NCBI RefSeq assembly: GCF_003672135.1
Contig: NC_039519.1
Span: forward strand, 3,596,001-3,660,000
Origin: Ooceraea biroi
Lineage: Eukaryota > Arthropoda > Insecta > Hymenoptera > Formicidae
Length of the DNA: 64,000 nt
Reading direction: 5' to 3'
In this document: in pieces, positions 13,801-27,100 of the stretch
Layout of the letters: each line of letters starts with the position of its first letter
Numbering within the stretch: the stretch's first letter is position 1
Program-made: the position numbers and the translations under genes
Notes under the pieces: model-generated
The model's database searches: none
Told to the model about the DNA's origin: nothing
Seen by the model: the letters and a program-made list of their open reading frames with translations, nothing else

Positions 13801-16653
13801 TTCAAAGGACGAAGAAACTGCTTTGCGAGCTTGTTCGTGCTTTATAAGCCTGCCGACTCGTGCATTATCCGCATCTGCCTTCCGGCAATGCGTTTGTAAC
13901 GTATTCGTAAACCCGAAGACCGCATAATTGCACCCGCCACGTCGGGGAAGAGAGGGATGGAAAGGCAGAAGAGGAGAGAGAGAGAGAGAGGGGGGGGAGA
14001 GGGGGGGAGAGAGAGAGAGAGTAACCGGTGCAGCTGCATACCACACCTATACATACATAATTCCGGAATACGCGTATACGAGCGAGTCCAATGGCGCAAG
14101 CCGCAGAGCAAAGCCACAAACCGCGAAAATATGTCAGCGCCGATAATGAGCTTACATTCTGCCTACGTGGTTCAACCTCGCGGTTCAACATGATTTCCCA
14201 AACTCGGACGGGTAACAGGGGTATACCTGGGCAATATTATCTAATAGACTGACGACTGATATCCGTCAACGCTCGAAGGGATCACGGTCCAGTTAATGTC
14301 GTCGTCGCCTAACTACCCCGATTTGCATCTGCCCATTTAACGTAACAATTTGCCACGCGCTTGCGGCAAACCGACGTTGATTGATATCCCTTGATACATT
14401 AAGATTATACAGAGCCTCGTTTTACTAATTGCAAAGTGGTAACAAAAGGTAAGGCACTTTCTGAGAAAAAAAGGATGTAACAAAATCAAATACATTAATC
14501 GAAAGCTTTAGCTAATTTCATCTTTTAAGTAATCAATCCTAAGAAAAATTTAATTTTGAAACTTATTCTCTTTTAAAAAGAATATTATGCGTCGAGGAGT
14601 ATTCGTTCGTTTTAAGACGGTGAAAGACAAAGAGAGACAGGAAAAGAGCGGCATGTAGAGAAAGACAAGTTACTTATTTAAATTTAAATTGATTTCGATT
14701 CGTAATTGGAGCGTAAGATCAGTGAAGATAAGATGTAACTTCCAACTTTGAGTTACGAGTTTCTTATCTCAACACGGCAGTTACTTTATTTATTCGAACG
14801 TGTCTCAGAGAGTACTGTCAGTCACAAAGTTTGTCTTGAATAAATACAAGAGAAGAAATATTAAAAAAGTTGCGACCATTCATAACAGTGCCGCGATCTA
14901 ACTATTTTTGAACATTTGTTAAATTACTATTCGATAAAGTTTACGTCAATTAAAATCTTTCGGTATTTTTTTTATGGATAAGAGAATTCTATGGTAGTCC
15001 TCTAAAACAATATCAATTTTTTAACTTAACAATCAAGAGACTAGAAATAAAATTTTATGATTTATTGTAACTCAAACCTTTAACAATCACGCAGTATCGG
15101 AAAATATTTCTCAAAAATATTGTGCAGATGTGTAGAAAGAGAGGAAGAGAGAGAGAAAGAGAGTTTGTTTCATAGAAACCGCAAATCTAGCTCGTGCATG
15201 AATTTTTCTGAAACAAACACACGATTTCTACATAACGGAGCAAAAATAACAGCACATCCGTATAAATAAAAGCGAAATACTAGAAGAAAACAAGATACAC
15301 TAATTTTGCAGATGGATATCGATGCTTCCCTTTTATCATTCTTTATACTAAAGAGTGTAAAAATTAATATGCGCAGCTTTTTCTCTCTCGCACCAATTTC
15401 TTGTTAATTTTGCTCAAAGGCGATATGCAAAAAAAGGCGTAAAAACGGAATGAACTTTATTACATTTCATGCTCACCAACCGACATCAAACGTGGTAAAT
15501 TTAGCTGCAATAATTCCATTCTGATTCACGTGATTGTTAGTAGCAAAAGATACAGACTAAGTTCTTGTAAAATCGAGTGCCAATAGTGTTTTATTACTGT
15601 TACACGGCATTTCATTCTGTTCAACCAAATGTATCCAATAATCGCGTACCGTTGTAATCTGATTTCTCAAAGAGAAGAAATTTGTTAATATTAATTAAAA
15701 TCGATTCATTTCGGAATGACACTTGTACTTCATCATTTATCAATCTAGAGTGGATTTTGTTACAGCACGAAGCCCATCAAAACATCAAAGTGCGAGTGAT
15801 CGCGAATGTCGATACTGTGAAATTGGAATGTAACGGTAAAACAATATCGAATGAAAACGAAACGTATATGTATTAAATTAAAGCAGAAAAGCTAATAAAT
15901 ATGCAAAATTGAGGTAGAATATCACTGGCGATACTTTACAAATAAATAGAGCCAACTTTGACGATTTTCAATGTAAATACAACAGATGGCTAAAACAATT
16001 TCCTTCCTAAAAAAAGCAAAAATTAATAAAGGTAACTGCTTTCAGCGATAATCGCTGAGAAAACTTCTCCATGTTTCCAGATACCACAATATACCATCAT
16101 AGGGGGAAGAGATATTGTTATGAGGAGAAAAGAAAAGGCATTAGCATGTATCGAGAGACGTGACGTGATTAGACGATGAATCGTTCACCCACCATCTGTT
16201 TGTACGCGGGCCGCGAATTAACGACTTCAATTTTACCAGCCGTGTCCGGGAAAGCCGTGCGGGAATTTTCGAGCATTATTATGTAAATCGTTGTGCTGAT
16301 GCTAGCGGAAGTCGGTCGCCAGAAGCTAAAGAGATAGGGCGTGATAACGAAGTTCCTAATGCACGCGGGATGTCACACGACGCCCCTTATAGGATCATTA
16401 AAGGATAAGTAAAGCTTGCTATACCGTGCGCATTAGCGAATAAATGTGCACGAGAATAGTCCTGAATCAATGATCAATGATGGATGATGAATTATGAGAG
16501 AACACAGGAGAGAGGGGACAGGCGTGCAATACGTTTGTATTTGCCTAAAACAAAGTTGCCAAAATATCAGTTTCTCATTTCGACCGTATAATACATATAC
16601 GGTTTTCAAAGCGCGTTAATTAAAAGCACACGACGAGCAATACCATAAGGAAA

Positions 16654-16803
16654 ATATTGCGTTGAACGAAAAGTCCATGTGGATTTTTGTAGCGGAATTT
16701 AAACGCAGGAATTTGTATTAAGAATTAATAATTTTAATTTAGCAAAATTAATAATTTTAATTTTGCTAAAAATGTCCGTACAGACTTTCAGTGAAGCCAA
16801 TGT
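16654..16803. repeat. Short foldback interspersed repeat, copy 3
   Basis: It starts with TTGCGTTGAACGAAAAGTCC, contains the family core TTTGTATTAAGAATTAAT, and ends with a diverged inverse of its start (GACTTTCAGTGAAGCCAAT). The middle carries an extra direct duplication of about 22 bp (TTAATAATTTTAATTT twice). Confidence 0.55.
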
Positions 16804-19334
16804 TTGGCAAAGCTTTTTGTTACATGTTGCAATACATACATACGGAATAGCAGCTTTTGCGTCAGAAACCTGTAACGCTATTGCGTAGTTTTTTTTCCCC
16901 GCAGAGCTTCGACGTAATAAAAGGATATGTAATACATTATGGGAGATACGCATTCACTCGTGATGTTGGGTATATGTTGTATGGTAATCGGACATCAGTC
17001 ACCTGCCCTTATACTCTAAGCCGCGTGTAACCACTGCCGAATCGCAAACCTATCCCGTGACAACCATCTTGTATACCGTGTCTCGTAGGATTTTGGATCT
17101 CCGGCTTTTCGAGAAGCAGCGTGCTCAGACTTAATCCGGGCATCATTCACGGTACATTAAACTTATATACACGTATTTTTCTATAGCTTACGAGCTGGTG
17201 AACCCCAAACGACTTCTTCGCATCTATCATCAATGTCACACAGTTGTTTTAACAAAATTAATGTCGATATTAATGCAGGTATTATCGATATATCGTTAGA
17301 AAATTTAAGCGCATTTAATCGTCGAAAGCGACGCAAACGCAAACGTGCAGAATGAATGCATTATTTATGCATGTTAATATATAGTTTACGTCAGTTATTG
17401 AAAGTTAAATACGGCGAAAATTGATACGTTTAATTTCCGCTCAAAGTGCGCTTAAAATGAATCATCGGCCTTTTTTATTTCAAGCATTCTCTTATAACAC
17501 ATGTAAATTTCCTCATTACGATTAAAAGCTCGATAAATCCTCGATGTTCCTGATAGATTACGTCTACGAGATACGAATGAAAAATATATTGAAATTGTGA
17601 AAAATATATTGAGATTCTCTCCGCAATCGAAATTATACGAATAATGCATATATGAATGCGGGGAAATTTCGAGAAACACTAATGGCGTGAATAATTATCC
17701 TAATAGCTCAGGGATGCTGCAGTTCTTCTCGTTGCTCTCGGCAGTTATGATAGGCGGATTGCGCAATTAATTCGTCTCGCTCGGCTTACCCAGTTTTAAT
17801 CAATTCGAAAGAGAAAGGGCCAAGGATAATTCGTGAACAATTGATCGAACATTTTACATCGAGTATTCGTGTGTATCGTCAACAGAACGAAATTGACACC
17901 GAAAACAATCGAAAAAAAGAACAATATGTTTCTTGTAAAACTAACTAAATGGAAAGTATAGAGTCATTAATTTTCCAATTTTCAAAATTGCGATTTCCTT
18001 TCGGGAAACGAATCTCACGTAGAAAAATTGTATACCAGTTTTTTCGTTTATTTTTGCACGGCAAAATTTCTTTCCCCGCTTTTCAATTACAGCACAGATG
18101 CTCGATCGCAACCTGTGTACACTGCTATAAATATTCTACAGCACGATCCGATCAAATTGCTCTCTTGAGTCCCATTAAACTTGATATTCGCTTTTCTGTT
18201 GCAGAATCAAGATCCGCGCGACTGCGAGTGCGTCCGTGGGTTTCCGCGCGCAAAAGAAGACCAGCACCGCAATTGCGCGCGGTTGACGCGCGCTTCCGGG
18301 CTTTCCGTCATGGTCGCTTAATGAGGGCACGGCGATTAAGACCTTATTTCATAAAACAAAGCCAGCTGTCGTCGGCAACGTGTTTAGCGACGTCTTAATC
18401 CGGCAGAGCTCCCAGGGCGGAACGAGAAAAAGCAGGTCACTAGCAGCCACCTGTGACTCTTGCTGGAAGGGCTAAAAGGGGACACGCGATAGTGAAAAAG
18501 GGATAGAGAGGAAGAAAGAGAGGATGAAAAGGTATCAGGCTGCTGGGATAACAGAAGTGAGAGAGGTACGTGCTCCTTCTTTCTTCTCCATAATCCCTTC
18601 GGGACCCGGGATACAGAGTGAATTACTATCGTGTCAGGTCCGACACTGCACGCCCACGATGACACGTGCTTTTTCATCACGCGATTGTAAATACCATCGT
18701 ACCCGTCGGCGAAATTTCATTACACGTATACGTATATTCGTTACCCGTTGTGTTCGTGCACCGAGATAGGATTAAACGCAATTAACACATATCCGTATAA
18801 ATCTTCATCGGTTTCCGAAGATTCGTGTTTGTACAGGTTGAATGAGTTGGAAGGATTTGCTCGACAATGTGTCCTGTGAAGCGACATATCACCGTGTATT
18901 TAATTGCAAAAAATAGAACTTTCGGATACAATTAACGAAATGAAATGCACTCTGTATCCATTAGTCCGTAATAACGATAATCGAACGAATCTCGTTGAAT
19001 TCAAACATAAAATAGTCTCCATGTTGTTTAAATATTCGATTTAATTAATTTTTCATGTTATCTATAACTAAATGTTAAATATATAAATTACGTTGATTCA
19101 TGCAAATTTTCTTCCAAAGCAGATTTCCTTTATGCATTTTCCTGTACTCGTGAAAATGATCGATATCGATATCGAGTGTTCTAAAGTGACATCATTATTA
19201 GTTTAATAACACATATATTTAAGTGCAATATATTTGAACATAATTAATCACCATCCATATCAATTTCCTCATCAAGAGAAACTTTGTATCTATTTCACAT
19301 AAATGGAAATCAATATCGTTTATTAATACTTTAA

Positions 19335-19412
19335 TAGACGATACACGATACCTATCAGTTAATACACGATACACCATTATATGCCAATGTACGATAAACC
19401 ATTAATACACGA
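19335..19412. repeat. Degenerate direct repeat
   Basis: The phrase TTAATACACGATAC, or a close variant of it, recurs four times over about 80 bp at irregular spacing. It is a small minisatellite-like patch with no coding meaning. Confidence 0.5.
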
Positions 19413-20599
19413 TACCTTTGAATGCAAAAGTATGCCATACAATGGAAAGAATTTTACGGATAATGAGATAAAATCTGGCGATATTCTGGTGAACGTGTGC
19501 AGCCATTAAAGCTTAATTATTATTAAATTTATTAAAAAAGCAGCTATCTTATTAACAGTCACACTTTCTATAATGCATCAAGCAATGAAAGGGATGAAAC
19601 ATTTGGAAATGACAAACGAAAGTAATGTAATAATGTAAATTAAATGTAAAGTAATGTTCAAAGTTAAATGATGAGGATTGATAGGAAAATGTTCTTGAGA
19701 TCGAGATTTAATACACTGCGCACGTATGCCGCAGTAGAAAGTCTCGTTTCATTACGACAATACATTTTATAGAACGTTACGTATTCATTTCCCACGTGTG
19801 CTCTGAAAAAGAAGGAGAACGCGCACCCGCGCATACCGTGATCGCCCATTTGCACATTTTCACCCAACGAGCGCAAAATTCTGCAATGTTTCCGAGCCGC
19901 GTTAATTACTGCGGATAGCTTCATTTCTCACAGAAACGAAATATAATTTCATTCAGACTCATCCCTGCTAGTTTAGTGGCGATTTCATTAACAGTTAATT
20001 CATTGATAATTTGACGGACATTCGACGGCAATAAAATTTCCGCGACAAACGTAATTCCGTTAAATATTCGTGAATGTTTCAAGCATTGCTGAACTAAATA
20101 ATGAATGCTCTAGTGCTGCCCAGATATTACCTCGCTTTAAAATTATGCTCGCTCAATTTCGAAAACGTTTTCTGCTAAAAATTATTGTTAGATATATATA
20201 AATATATTTCGTTTTGCAAAATTAATGCTCGTAACGATTAATGAAATATGAAAAGCACGATATTAACGTTGATGGGTAGCTTGAAAGGTCCATTACTGTA
20301 CTGTCTAGCCCACATCTTTTTTCTCTTGACGGTCATTATCTACGATCCAGTAATAACTCGCCTAATCATTACATTTCGTTTCAGTTACTTATTTACGTAA
20401 AAAGCTACTGAGAATTTTTGCTTAGACACTTAAAATCTCATATATTGAATTTATTAACATAAAACAGAAGCTCAAGAGGCAGTAACAACGGGAGTTGCTA
20501 TTCTGAACGTAATATTCTAATTAGCTCGAGGCGTCTATAGTAACATTATTTACCCTAATTTCTGGCTCGCTTGGCAATTCGAAATGACGTTTATATACC

Positions 20600-21156
20600 A
20601 AGTTTCTCTCTCTCTCTCTCTCTCTCTATCACATAATTCGGTCTCACTAATGCTATGCGTTTAGTGCGCGCAGATAAGCAATAACGGAACGTTGTTCTCG
20701 TCTGCCAACAGGAATTTTAATTCGAGTCGCGGAGCGGATAGGCGGTCGCAATTTTCCCCTGAGGAGGATGCGAGGCCTCGCGAGGGTGCAGCGTAAAAGG
20801 GGTAAGTGAATGGAGAGGCCGTCGGCGGCGGGCGACGTCGTCAGGCGGAGAAACGCGTTTCTTTCGGACCGGCATCGATCACGATCGATCGATCCCGAGG
20901 AGCCACCACCATCGCCGACTCGCTCCTGACCGCGATCCTGGCTCAGGGAACCGCCGCGGGGAATCGAATTAGTATCCTTTGGACGAAGAGGAACGGCGGG
21001 GGTGTCGGACGGGAGAGCGTGAGGCGATCATATTGGGTTTCCAGGAGGTGGACGAGCGACTTCGACCGCCCGCCGAAACCGATGCCTTCCTGAGGTGGTG
21101 GCATTCTCGCGGTCGTGCACGAGGTCACCGCCGAACGGTGCGACTAAACCGTGAAC
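20600..21156 (+). promoter_or_regulatory. Promoter and 5' UTR of the RASD-like gene
   Basis: A (CT)n tract at about 20606-20630, the complement of GAGA-type sites, is followed by a GC- and CpG-rich block up to the ATG at 21157. This base composition is unlike the AT-rich flanks and fits a promoter plus leader. The leader contains a 39-codon upstream ORF starting at 20810. It may also contain a small intron: GTAAGT at 20802 is a strong donor, and TTTCCAG ending at 21041 is a fair acceptor, so splicing would remove that upstream ORF. An in-frame TAA at 21145 sits just before the chosen start codon. Confidence 0.5.
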
Positions 21157-24100
21157 ATGGCAGATCTCGAGAGGATCAGGCTGGTGGTGCTCGGCGGGGC
21201 CGGAGTTGGCAAAAGTGCCATTATACGACGATTACTCGGCCAGGGTTTCAACGAGCGATATCGACCCACCGTGGAGGATTTGTATTCGCGCGAGTGCATC
21301 CTCGGCACTCTCACGCTCAAGGTCGATCTTCTGGATACCGCGGGTAAGATGAACTAATGAACTATTAGCTTGCTGCCCTTCCTTTATTTTTACTGTTCGA
21401 TCATTTCGTGCGAGATGCGAGATTTATCGTTATCTTGCAAATGAAGAATTAATGAATAAAAGTTACATGGATGTATTAGGGGTGTGATTTAGTTTTGAGG
21501 GTTTTTTTGCTCAAAAACGCATGTATTTAAATATGATAATGAATGAATACCTTAATCCAAATATTTTCCTTCGTTTTCTATAACTTTTTCCCATCTTTCT
21601 GGCAAGAGATCGATTCCACCACGATAAAATCACTCTTCTTTTCGGTTGATCCATTCGTCGACGAATTTTCGCATTTCTTCCAAATTATGAAAGTGTGTAT
21701 CCTCTAAAGCGTGTTGCATCGACCGGAACAAATAATAATCGCATGGAGCAATGTCCGGAGAATACGCGGGGTGCGGTAAGACTTCCCATTCAAGCTCTAA
21801 TAGTGTTTGTTTCACTGATAACGCAACGTGAGGTCGAGCGTTGTCACGAAGAAGAATCACTTTCCGTCGTTTACTCGCAATTGGTGGTCGTTTTTGGTCC
21901 AATGCTTGCTTCAACTTGTACAATTGGTGTCCATAACGATCAGCCGTGACAGTCTCATGCGGATTTAACAGCTCATAGTACACTATCCCACCAAATACAG
22001 AGCATTACTTTTGAACCATCAATATTGCGTCTCGGAGTGGATGTTGATGGTTCGCCTGGATCCACCCATGATTTTCTGCGTTTCGGATTATCAAAATAGA
22101 TCCACTTTTCATCCCCAGTAACAATCCGAGACAAAAGACTCTTCTTTTTTTGCCTGGCGATCAACGAAATGGTTCGCAATGGCACTTTCCGATAATTCAT
22201 GTCGAACCCATTTCCCTTCTTTCTGAATTTTTCCCATTTCATGTAAATGTTTGGTAACTGTTGTACGATCAACATTTAATGCTCTGGCAAGTTCTGAAGT
22301 GGATCGTGTTGGATTTTCGTCCAATAATGCTTGGAAGTCTGCATTTTCAAGCTTTCTTGGTTGTCTCGAGCGTTCTTTGTCCTTCACATCAGTATGACCA
22401 CTTTTAAAGCGTCTAAACCAGTATTCACACGTCTTAATTGATGGGGCAGAATCACCATAAGTTTCCACAAGAATTCTATAACCGTCAGCCGCAGTTCTCT
22501 TTTGATTAAAAAACAAAAGCAACGCATGTCGAAAATGCTAAAGAGCTTTCGGAAGTTGCATTTTTACGATGATATAAACACGACTGTTATTGCATCTATT
22601 GCTATAATGCTACTAAATGTCATGGATAATGTCAACACTGTAAGAAACAACAGTTATCGGAAACAGCTATTGGAACAAACTGACACTACAGCCATCTGTT
22701 GCAAAACCCTCAAAACTAAATCACACTCCTAATAGAAAGTTTAAAGAAGTAAATGGTATACTAATATTGTGTATGTTATCAATTTATGATATTTCTGTCT
22801 TGAAACTCTTTCATACGGTATGTAGAATTATTTGTGAAAGCTCGAACCAAAAAAGATAGCAAGTCCACGAGTTATTCCTGTTTTTTTAAAAGCCATAATT
22901 TCCTCTTGCTTCCTTCATCATTGAATCTGTACCGTGCAATCAAAGAAAGATATCACGATACAGGATAATACGTTCTCATGCATTCTCGCAGCTGGAAGGG
23001 GTGCTGAATGTTTTGATTGAAAACTTAGAAAGTTCCACCTTCTTTCGCCGAGACGGCGCATGGAATAAGCGTAACTCAGTAGCGCGCAATGTAGTTATAA
23101 TACATACAGATGTGCGCGTGCATGAAAGTATGTGTGATCCAATCGGGATTGCTCGGGGATGCATCTCCTTGGTGACTTTATAACGAAAGAGCAGCGAGTA
23201 TCGGAAAAAGCGGCCAGATAAACGCGATACAAACATCGTATATACACCGTCGTACGTAACGTGAGTCGCTTAACACACGACGAACATTCGAGCAAGAGAA
23301 ACAGCATTACGTGGATGACGTTTGCAAAAATGTCGTGATATAGTAAATTGTTCCGACGCAGTCTTTGAATTTTGGCTCTTCGTGTGCCGAGTAAAAACAA
23401 GGAGCGGATCGGGTGTAATTAAAAGAATGGAATATTTGCTCGGTGTATGATGAACACAGCCCGAATTTTATTCCGAGTCCGAATGTACAAAGACACGTCC
23501 GCTCGCGTAGACGATTACCAGTCGAATCCCTTATTTGTCGACCTCTTGGTCGTCGAAAGCCTACTCTCACGAGCCTGTTTGTTTCGTAGGCCCTCTCGAA
23601 GGTCCTTTTGAATTTCCTACGGGAGGAATCGTTCCGCCTATTTATCGCGCCCTGCTTCTTTCGGTGACCCGCGCCTCCATGACGCGATCACCACACTTTC
23701 AGCCGCCGCGCGTATGCCTCGTCACGGTCGTCGGTACGGAATCCCCCGACATTTCGCGGAACACTTGCAAATCTGCAACGGCTCATTGGGGATTCCCTAT
23801 CTAACGGTCTAGTCTATCATCCGCTAATCTGTTTATTTTGACGACGTGTTTTTCGGTCTATTTGCCTCGCCTGAGTCTAGCCGCGCGATACTGCCGACCG
23901 TCTAGGCGATGACGTACGTGGCCATATAATCGCCACAGAATAAAAGGAATCAAAAGCAAGTCCTGAATAAGACGTTTTCAAACAGCAATTTCAAGCAACT
24001 CAACTGTATAGTACAACGCTGTGGGACGATCCTAAATCTAGCGATGCGATTATCTCGCAAAATATCGAGATCATAGTGTACGAGTACACGATCTCATCGT

Positions 24101-27100
24101 TCTATATGTCCGTTATTTTCCGTCCAATTTCCGTCCGATTGGTTCAATGATCGGTGTACCTGAGAGGCCATTTTCGTTTGGTTTCCACTCAAAGGTACCA
24201 TTATACCTCGAGGAGAGATTAATTCCGTCCCGTGAGCGTAAAAATCATACCAGATCAATGATAACGTTACACGTAATTGCGCTTACATTTCTCTCACAGA
24301 CGATCTCTAATTTGGTTCGTGAACTTTGTATTACATTTTACGATATTAAATGCTGTTTAACGAGAACAAAGAAGAATTGCCATAATTATAGTATTGGGTT
24401 GGCAAATAAGTTGGTTCGGTTTTTTAAGGTGGAATAAAATACAATTTTTTTGATACACGAAATAAATTTTAATCAATTATATATTGACCATTTTTATTGA
24501 TGACTTCTTGCCATCTTTCCACCAACTTCATTATGCCGCGTTCGTAAAACATCTGAGGCTTATCGGCGAAAAACCAATCCAGGTGTCTTTTGGCGTTCTC
24601 TTCATCCTTGAAGATTTTTCCGTTCGAAGAGTTCTGCAACGACCGGAATAAATGATAATCGGAAGGGGCCAGGTCCGGTGAATACGCAGGATGAGGCAAA
24701 ACATCCCAGCCAAGACTGAGTAATTTGTTCCGAGTTGTCAATGATGTGTGAGGTCTGGCGTTATTGTGGTGGAAGACAACACCTTTTCGATTTATCAATT
24801 CTGGACGTTTTTTGCGGAGTGCTTGGTCCAATTTTGTTAACTGCGAGCAGTATATGGTTGAATCAATCGTTTTGCTTGACGGTAACAGCTCGTAGTAAAT
24901 GACACCTTTGAAATCCCACCATACGGAGAGCATGATCTTCTTCGGATGCAATCCTGCCTTCGAGGTTGTTTGTGGTGGCTCGCTGCTGTGTCCCCATGAT
25001 CTTTTCCGCGTTACATTCTCATAGACGACCCATTTTTCATCTCCTGTCACTAACCGCTTCAAAAATGGATCGTTTTCTTGACGTTTCCGCAGCAAATCGC
25101 AGATGGATATGCGAGTGGCCAAGTTGGCCTCGGTTAATTCATGCGGCACCCACACATTGAGCCGAGAAACGTATTCCAGTTGGCGCAAATTGTTTTCTAC
25201 GCTTTATATGAGATATATTAAGTGCTGTAGCAATCTCTCGCACCGATTGGGATGGATTTTTATCGATGATAGCTTTGACATTACTTGAATCAATCTCGAT
25301 CGGGCGACCGAAGCGAGGCGCATCATTGACGTCAAAATCTCCAGAACGGAATTTGGCGAACCACTTTTGACATACGCGTTCTGTTAAGGCATCATCTCCA
25401 TAAACACGGCATATCTTTTTATGAGCCTTTGCAGCTCGTTTGCTCTTCTTGAAATAATAGAGCAAAATATGACGATAATGCACGTTATTTACTTCCATTT
25501 TTACAGCTACGCAGCACACACAATATTGATGTTAGTCAAACCAAAATTTACAGAAAGGTTATGTGAAACATGTACTTTTAAATGCACTCTGAAGTTGCGC
25601 GATAGTATCGAGAAAAACAAGAGTGAATTGGAAAGAAGTTGCACCGAAGCGAAAACTGAACGAACTTATTTGCCAACCTAATATATGTTCCTTAAATTAG
25701 CTTAAATTGAGTTTTGATTTTTAAGTAGCAGAAGTTCATAAGAATCGAAAATTGTTTAACTGCCATGCATGACTAACAGACACAAGAGGCATTAATCACA
25801 TAAGAAAAATTTTCCAATTTTGCCAGCTGCTTTTGAGCATTTTGTTTGTTTTTATTCTTCCAGGTGATCTACAGTTTCCCGCAATGAGACGGTTGAGTAT
25901 AGCCACTGCTCATGCATTCCTCCTCGTATATGCGACAACATCGTTACCTAGTTTCGAGTGCGTGAAACGCTGCTTCGAGGAAGTAAGAGAACAACGACCC
26001 GATTTTCAGGTACACCATCATTAAACGAATTGTAATATGTGCGCGCGTTCGCGGACTTCTTATCTTGTAAAGCGTGTAGCACGTTCAGCAGCGGCGGCAG
26101 CTACTTGCAATTTCCTGCGCGATCTAAACGAAGTTTCCTCTATCCAGAATTCGAAGCAGCACGAAGCAGAATTTCTGCGGTGCGTTCTTTTAAAAGTCTA
26201 AGTCTTTATAGGCGATATGTAAAATTGACGGGAGACTTCGTATAAGAATTCTCTTTGAACTGAACCTGTCGATTACGCTTTACGAGAGGAGAGATCGGCT
26301 CTTCGATGGATATTGGCTACGTATGTGACGCATTGCCCTTTCGGCAGGAAGTACCGATAGTCGTTGCCGGGAATAAGCTCGATTTGGCACCAGCGAGAAG
26401 AGAAGTGCCCATCGAGGACGTGAGCGAATGGTTGTTCTGCGAATTGCCGAAGCTACGAGCCAAAGTGATGGAGTGCTCAGCGAAAGACGACTATAACATA
26501 AAGGACTTATTTAGGTGTTTCGTCACGCTCTCCAAAATCGTGCCGAAAAATCCGACCGGTGAGGCCGACGAGTCGGGACTTAGGCGGAGATGCTCAGCGT
26601 ACGGGTCACGCAGGTAGTTTATTGTTAACGTTATCCCTCCCTCGATGAACTGTCGACCCTCACATATCCGACATTTCTGTCTATCTATCGATTGTACCTT
26701 CGTATTATTATGTTACGTCGTAAATATAATTGATATAAAAAAAGATGAACAAATGAGATCCCTTTGATAATAATGAATACCCTATTCTTGGGAGAAGATT
26801 GCCCTGACAAGCTCGGGAAGTGATTCTCTCATAATGTGCTATGAAAGTATACGGATATTTAGAATAAAGAAACGTTAATCATGAGTCTATTAAGACAAAG
26901 AAAATGAAGAAAAGAGTTTCAATCCTTTGAAATTGCTCATTGTTATTTTGTCATTTGAAAGATCTGGTAGTCCTGGAGGTAGGACTGGCAGTGCGGGTCC
27001 CGATGGGAATTCTCAGCAAATTGTCGCGGCACAAGGCTCCAGTGTCGTCGCTGTCACCGAGGAAGTGAAGAGCAAGCCGCGTAGCCGCAGTCTGATCAGA

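Larger units (their letters stand above)
1..20600. other. Gene-poor intergenic or intronic region
   Basis: I find no conserved protein, no convincing spliced exon chain and no RNA gene in these 20.6 kb. Open frames are short and have unremarkable composition. The stretch holds simple GA-rich tracts (near 3301, 9540-9596, 13970-14022, 15130), a degenerate direct repeat near 19335-19412, and three copies of a foldback repeat listed separately. It could be intergenic, or lie in a long intron of a gene beginning outside the window. Nothing in the sequence decides between these. Confidence 0.6.

Noticed and set aside
13792..14193. Five overlapping open frames on both strands
   Set aside because: They run through a (GA)n/(G)n tract that lacks stops in several frames. 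The translations are Arg/Glu/Gly or Ser/Leu/Pro strings with no conserved part.
17949..18398. 149-codon open frame on the + strand
   Set aside because: The second half is Arg-rich because of CpG-rich DNA and the first half is ordinary AT-rich reading. There is no recognisable domain.
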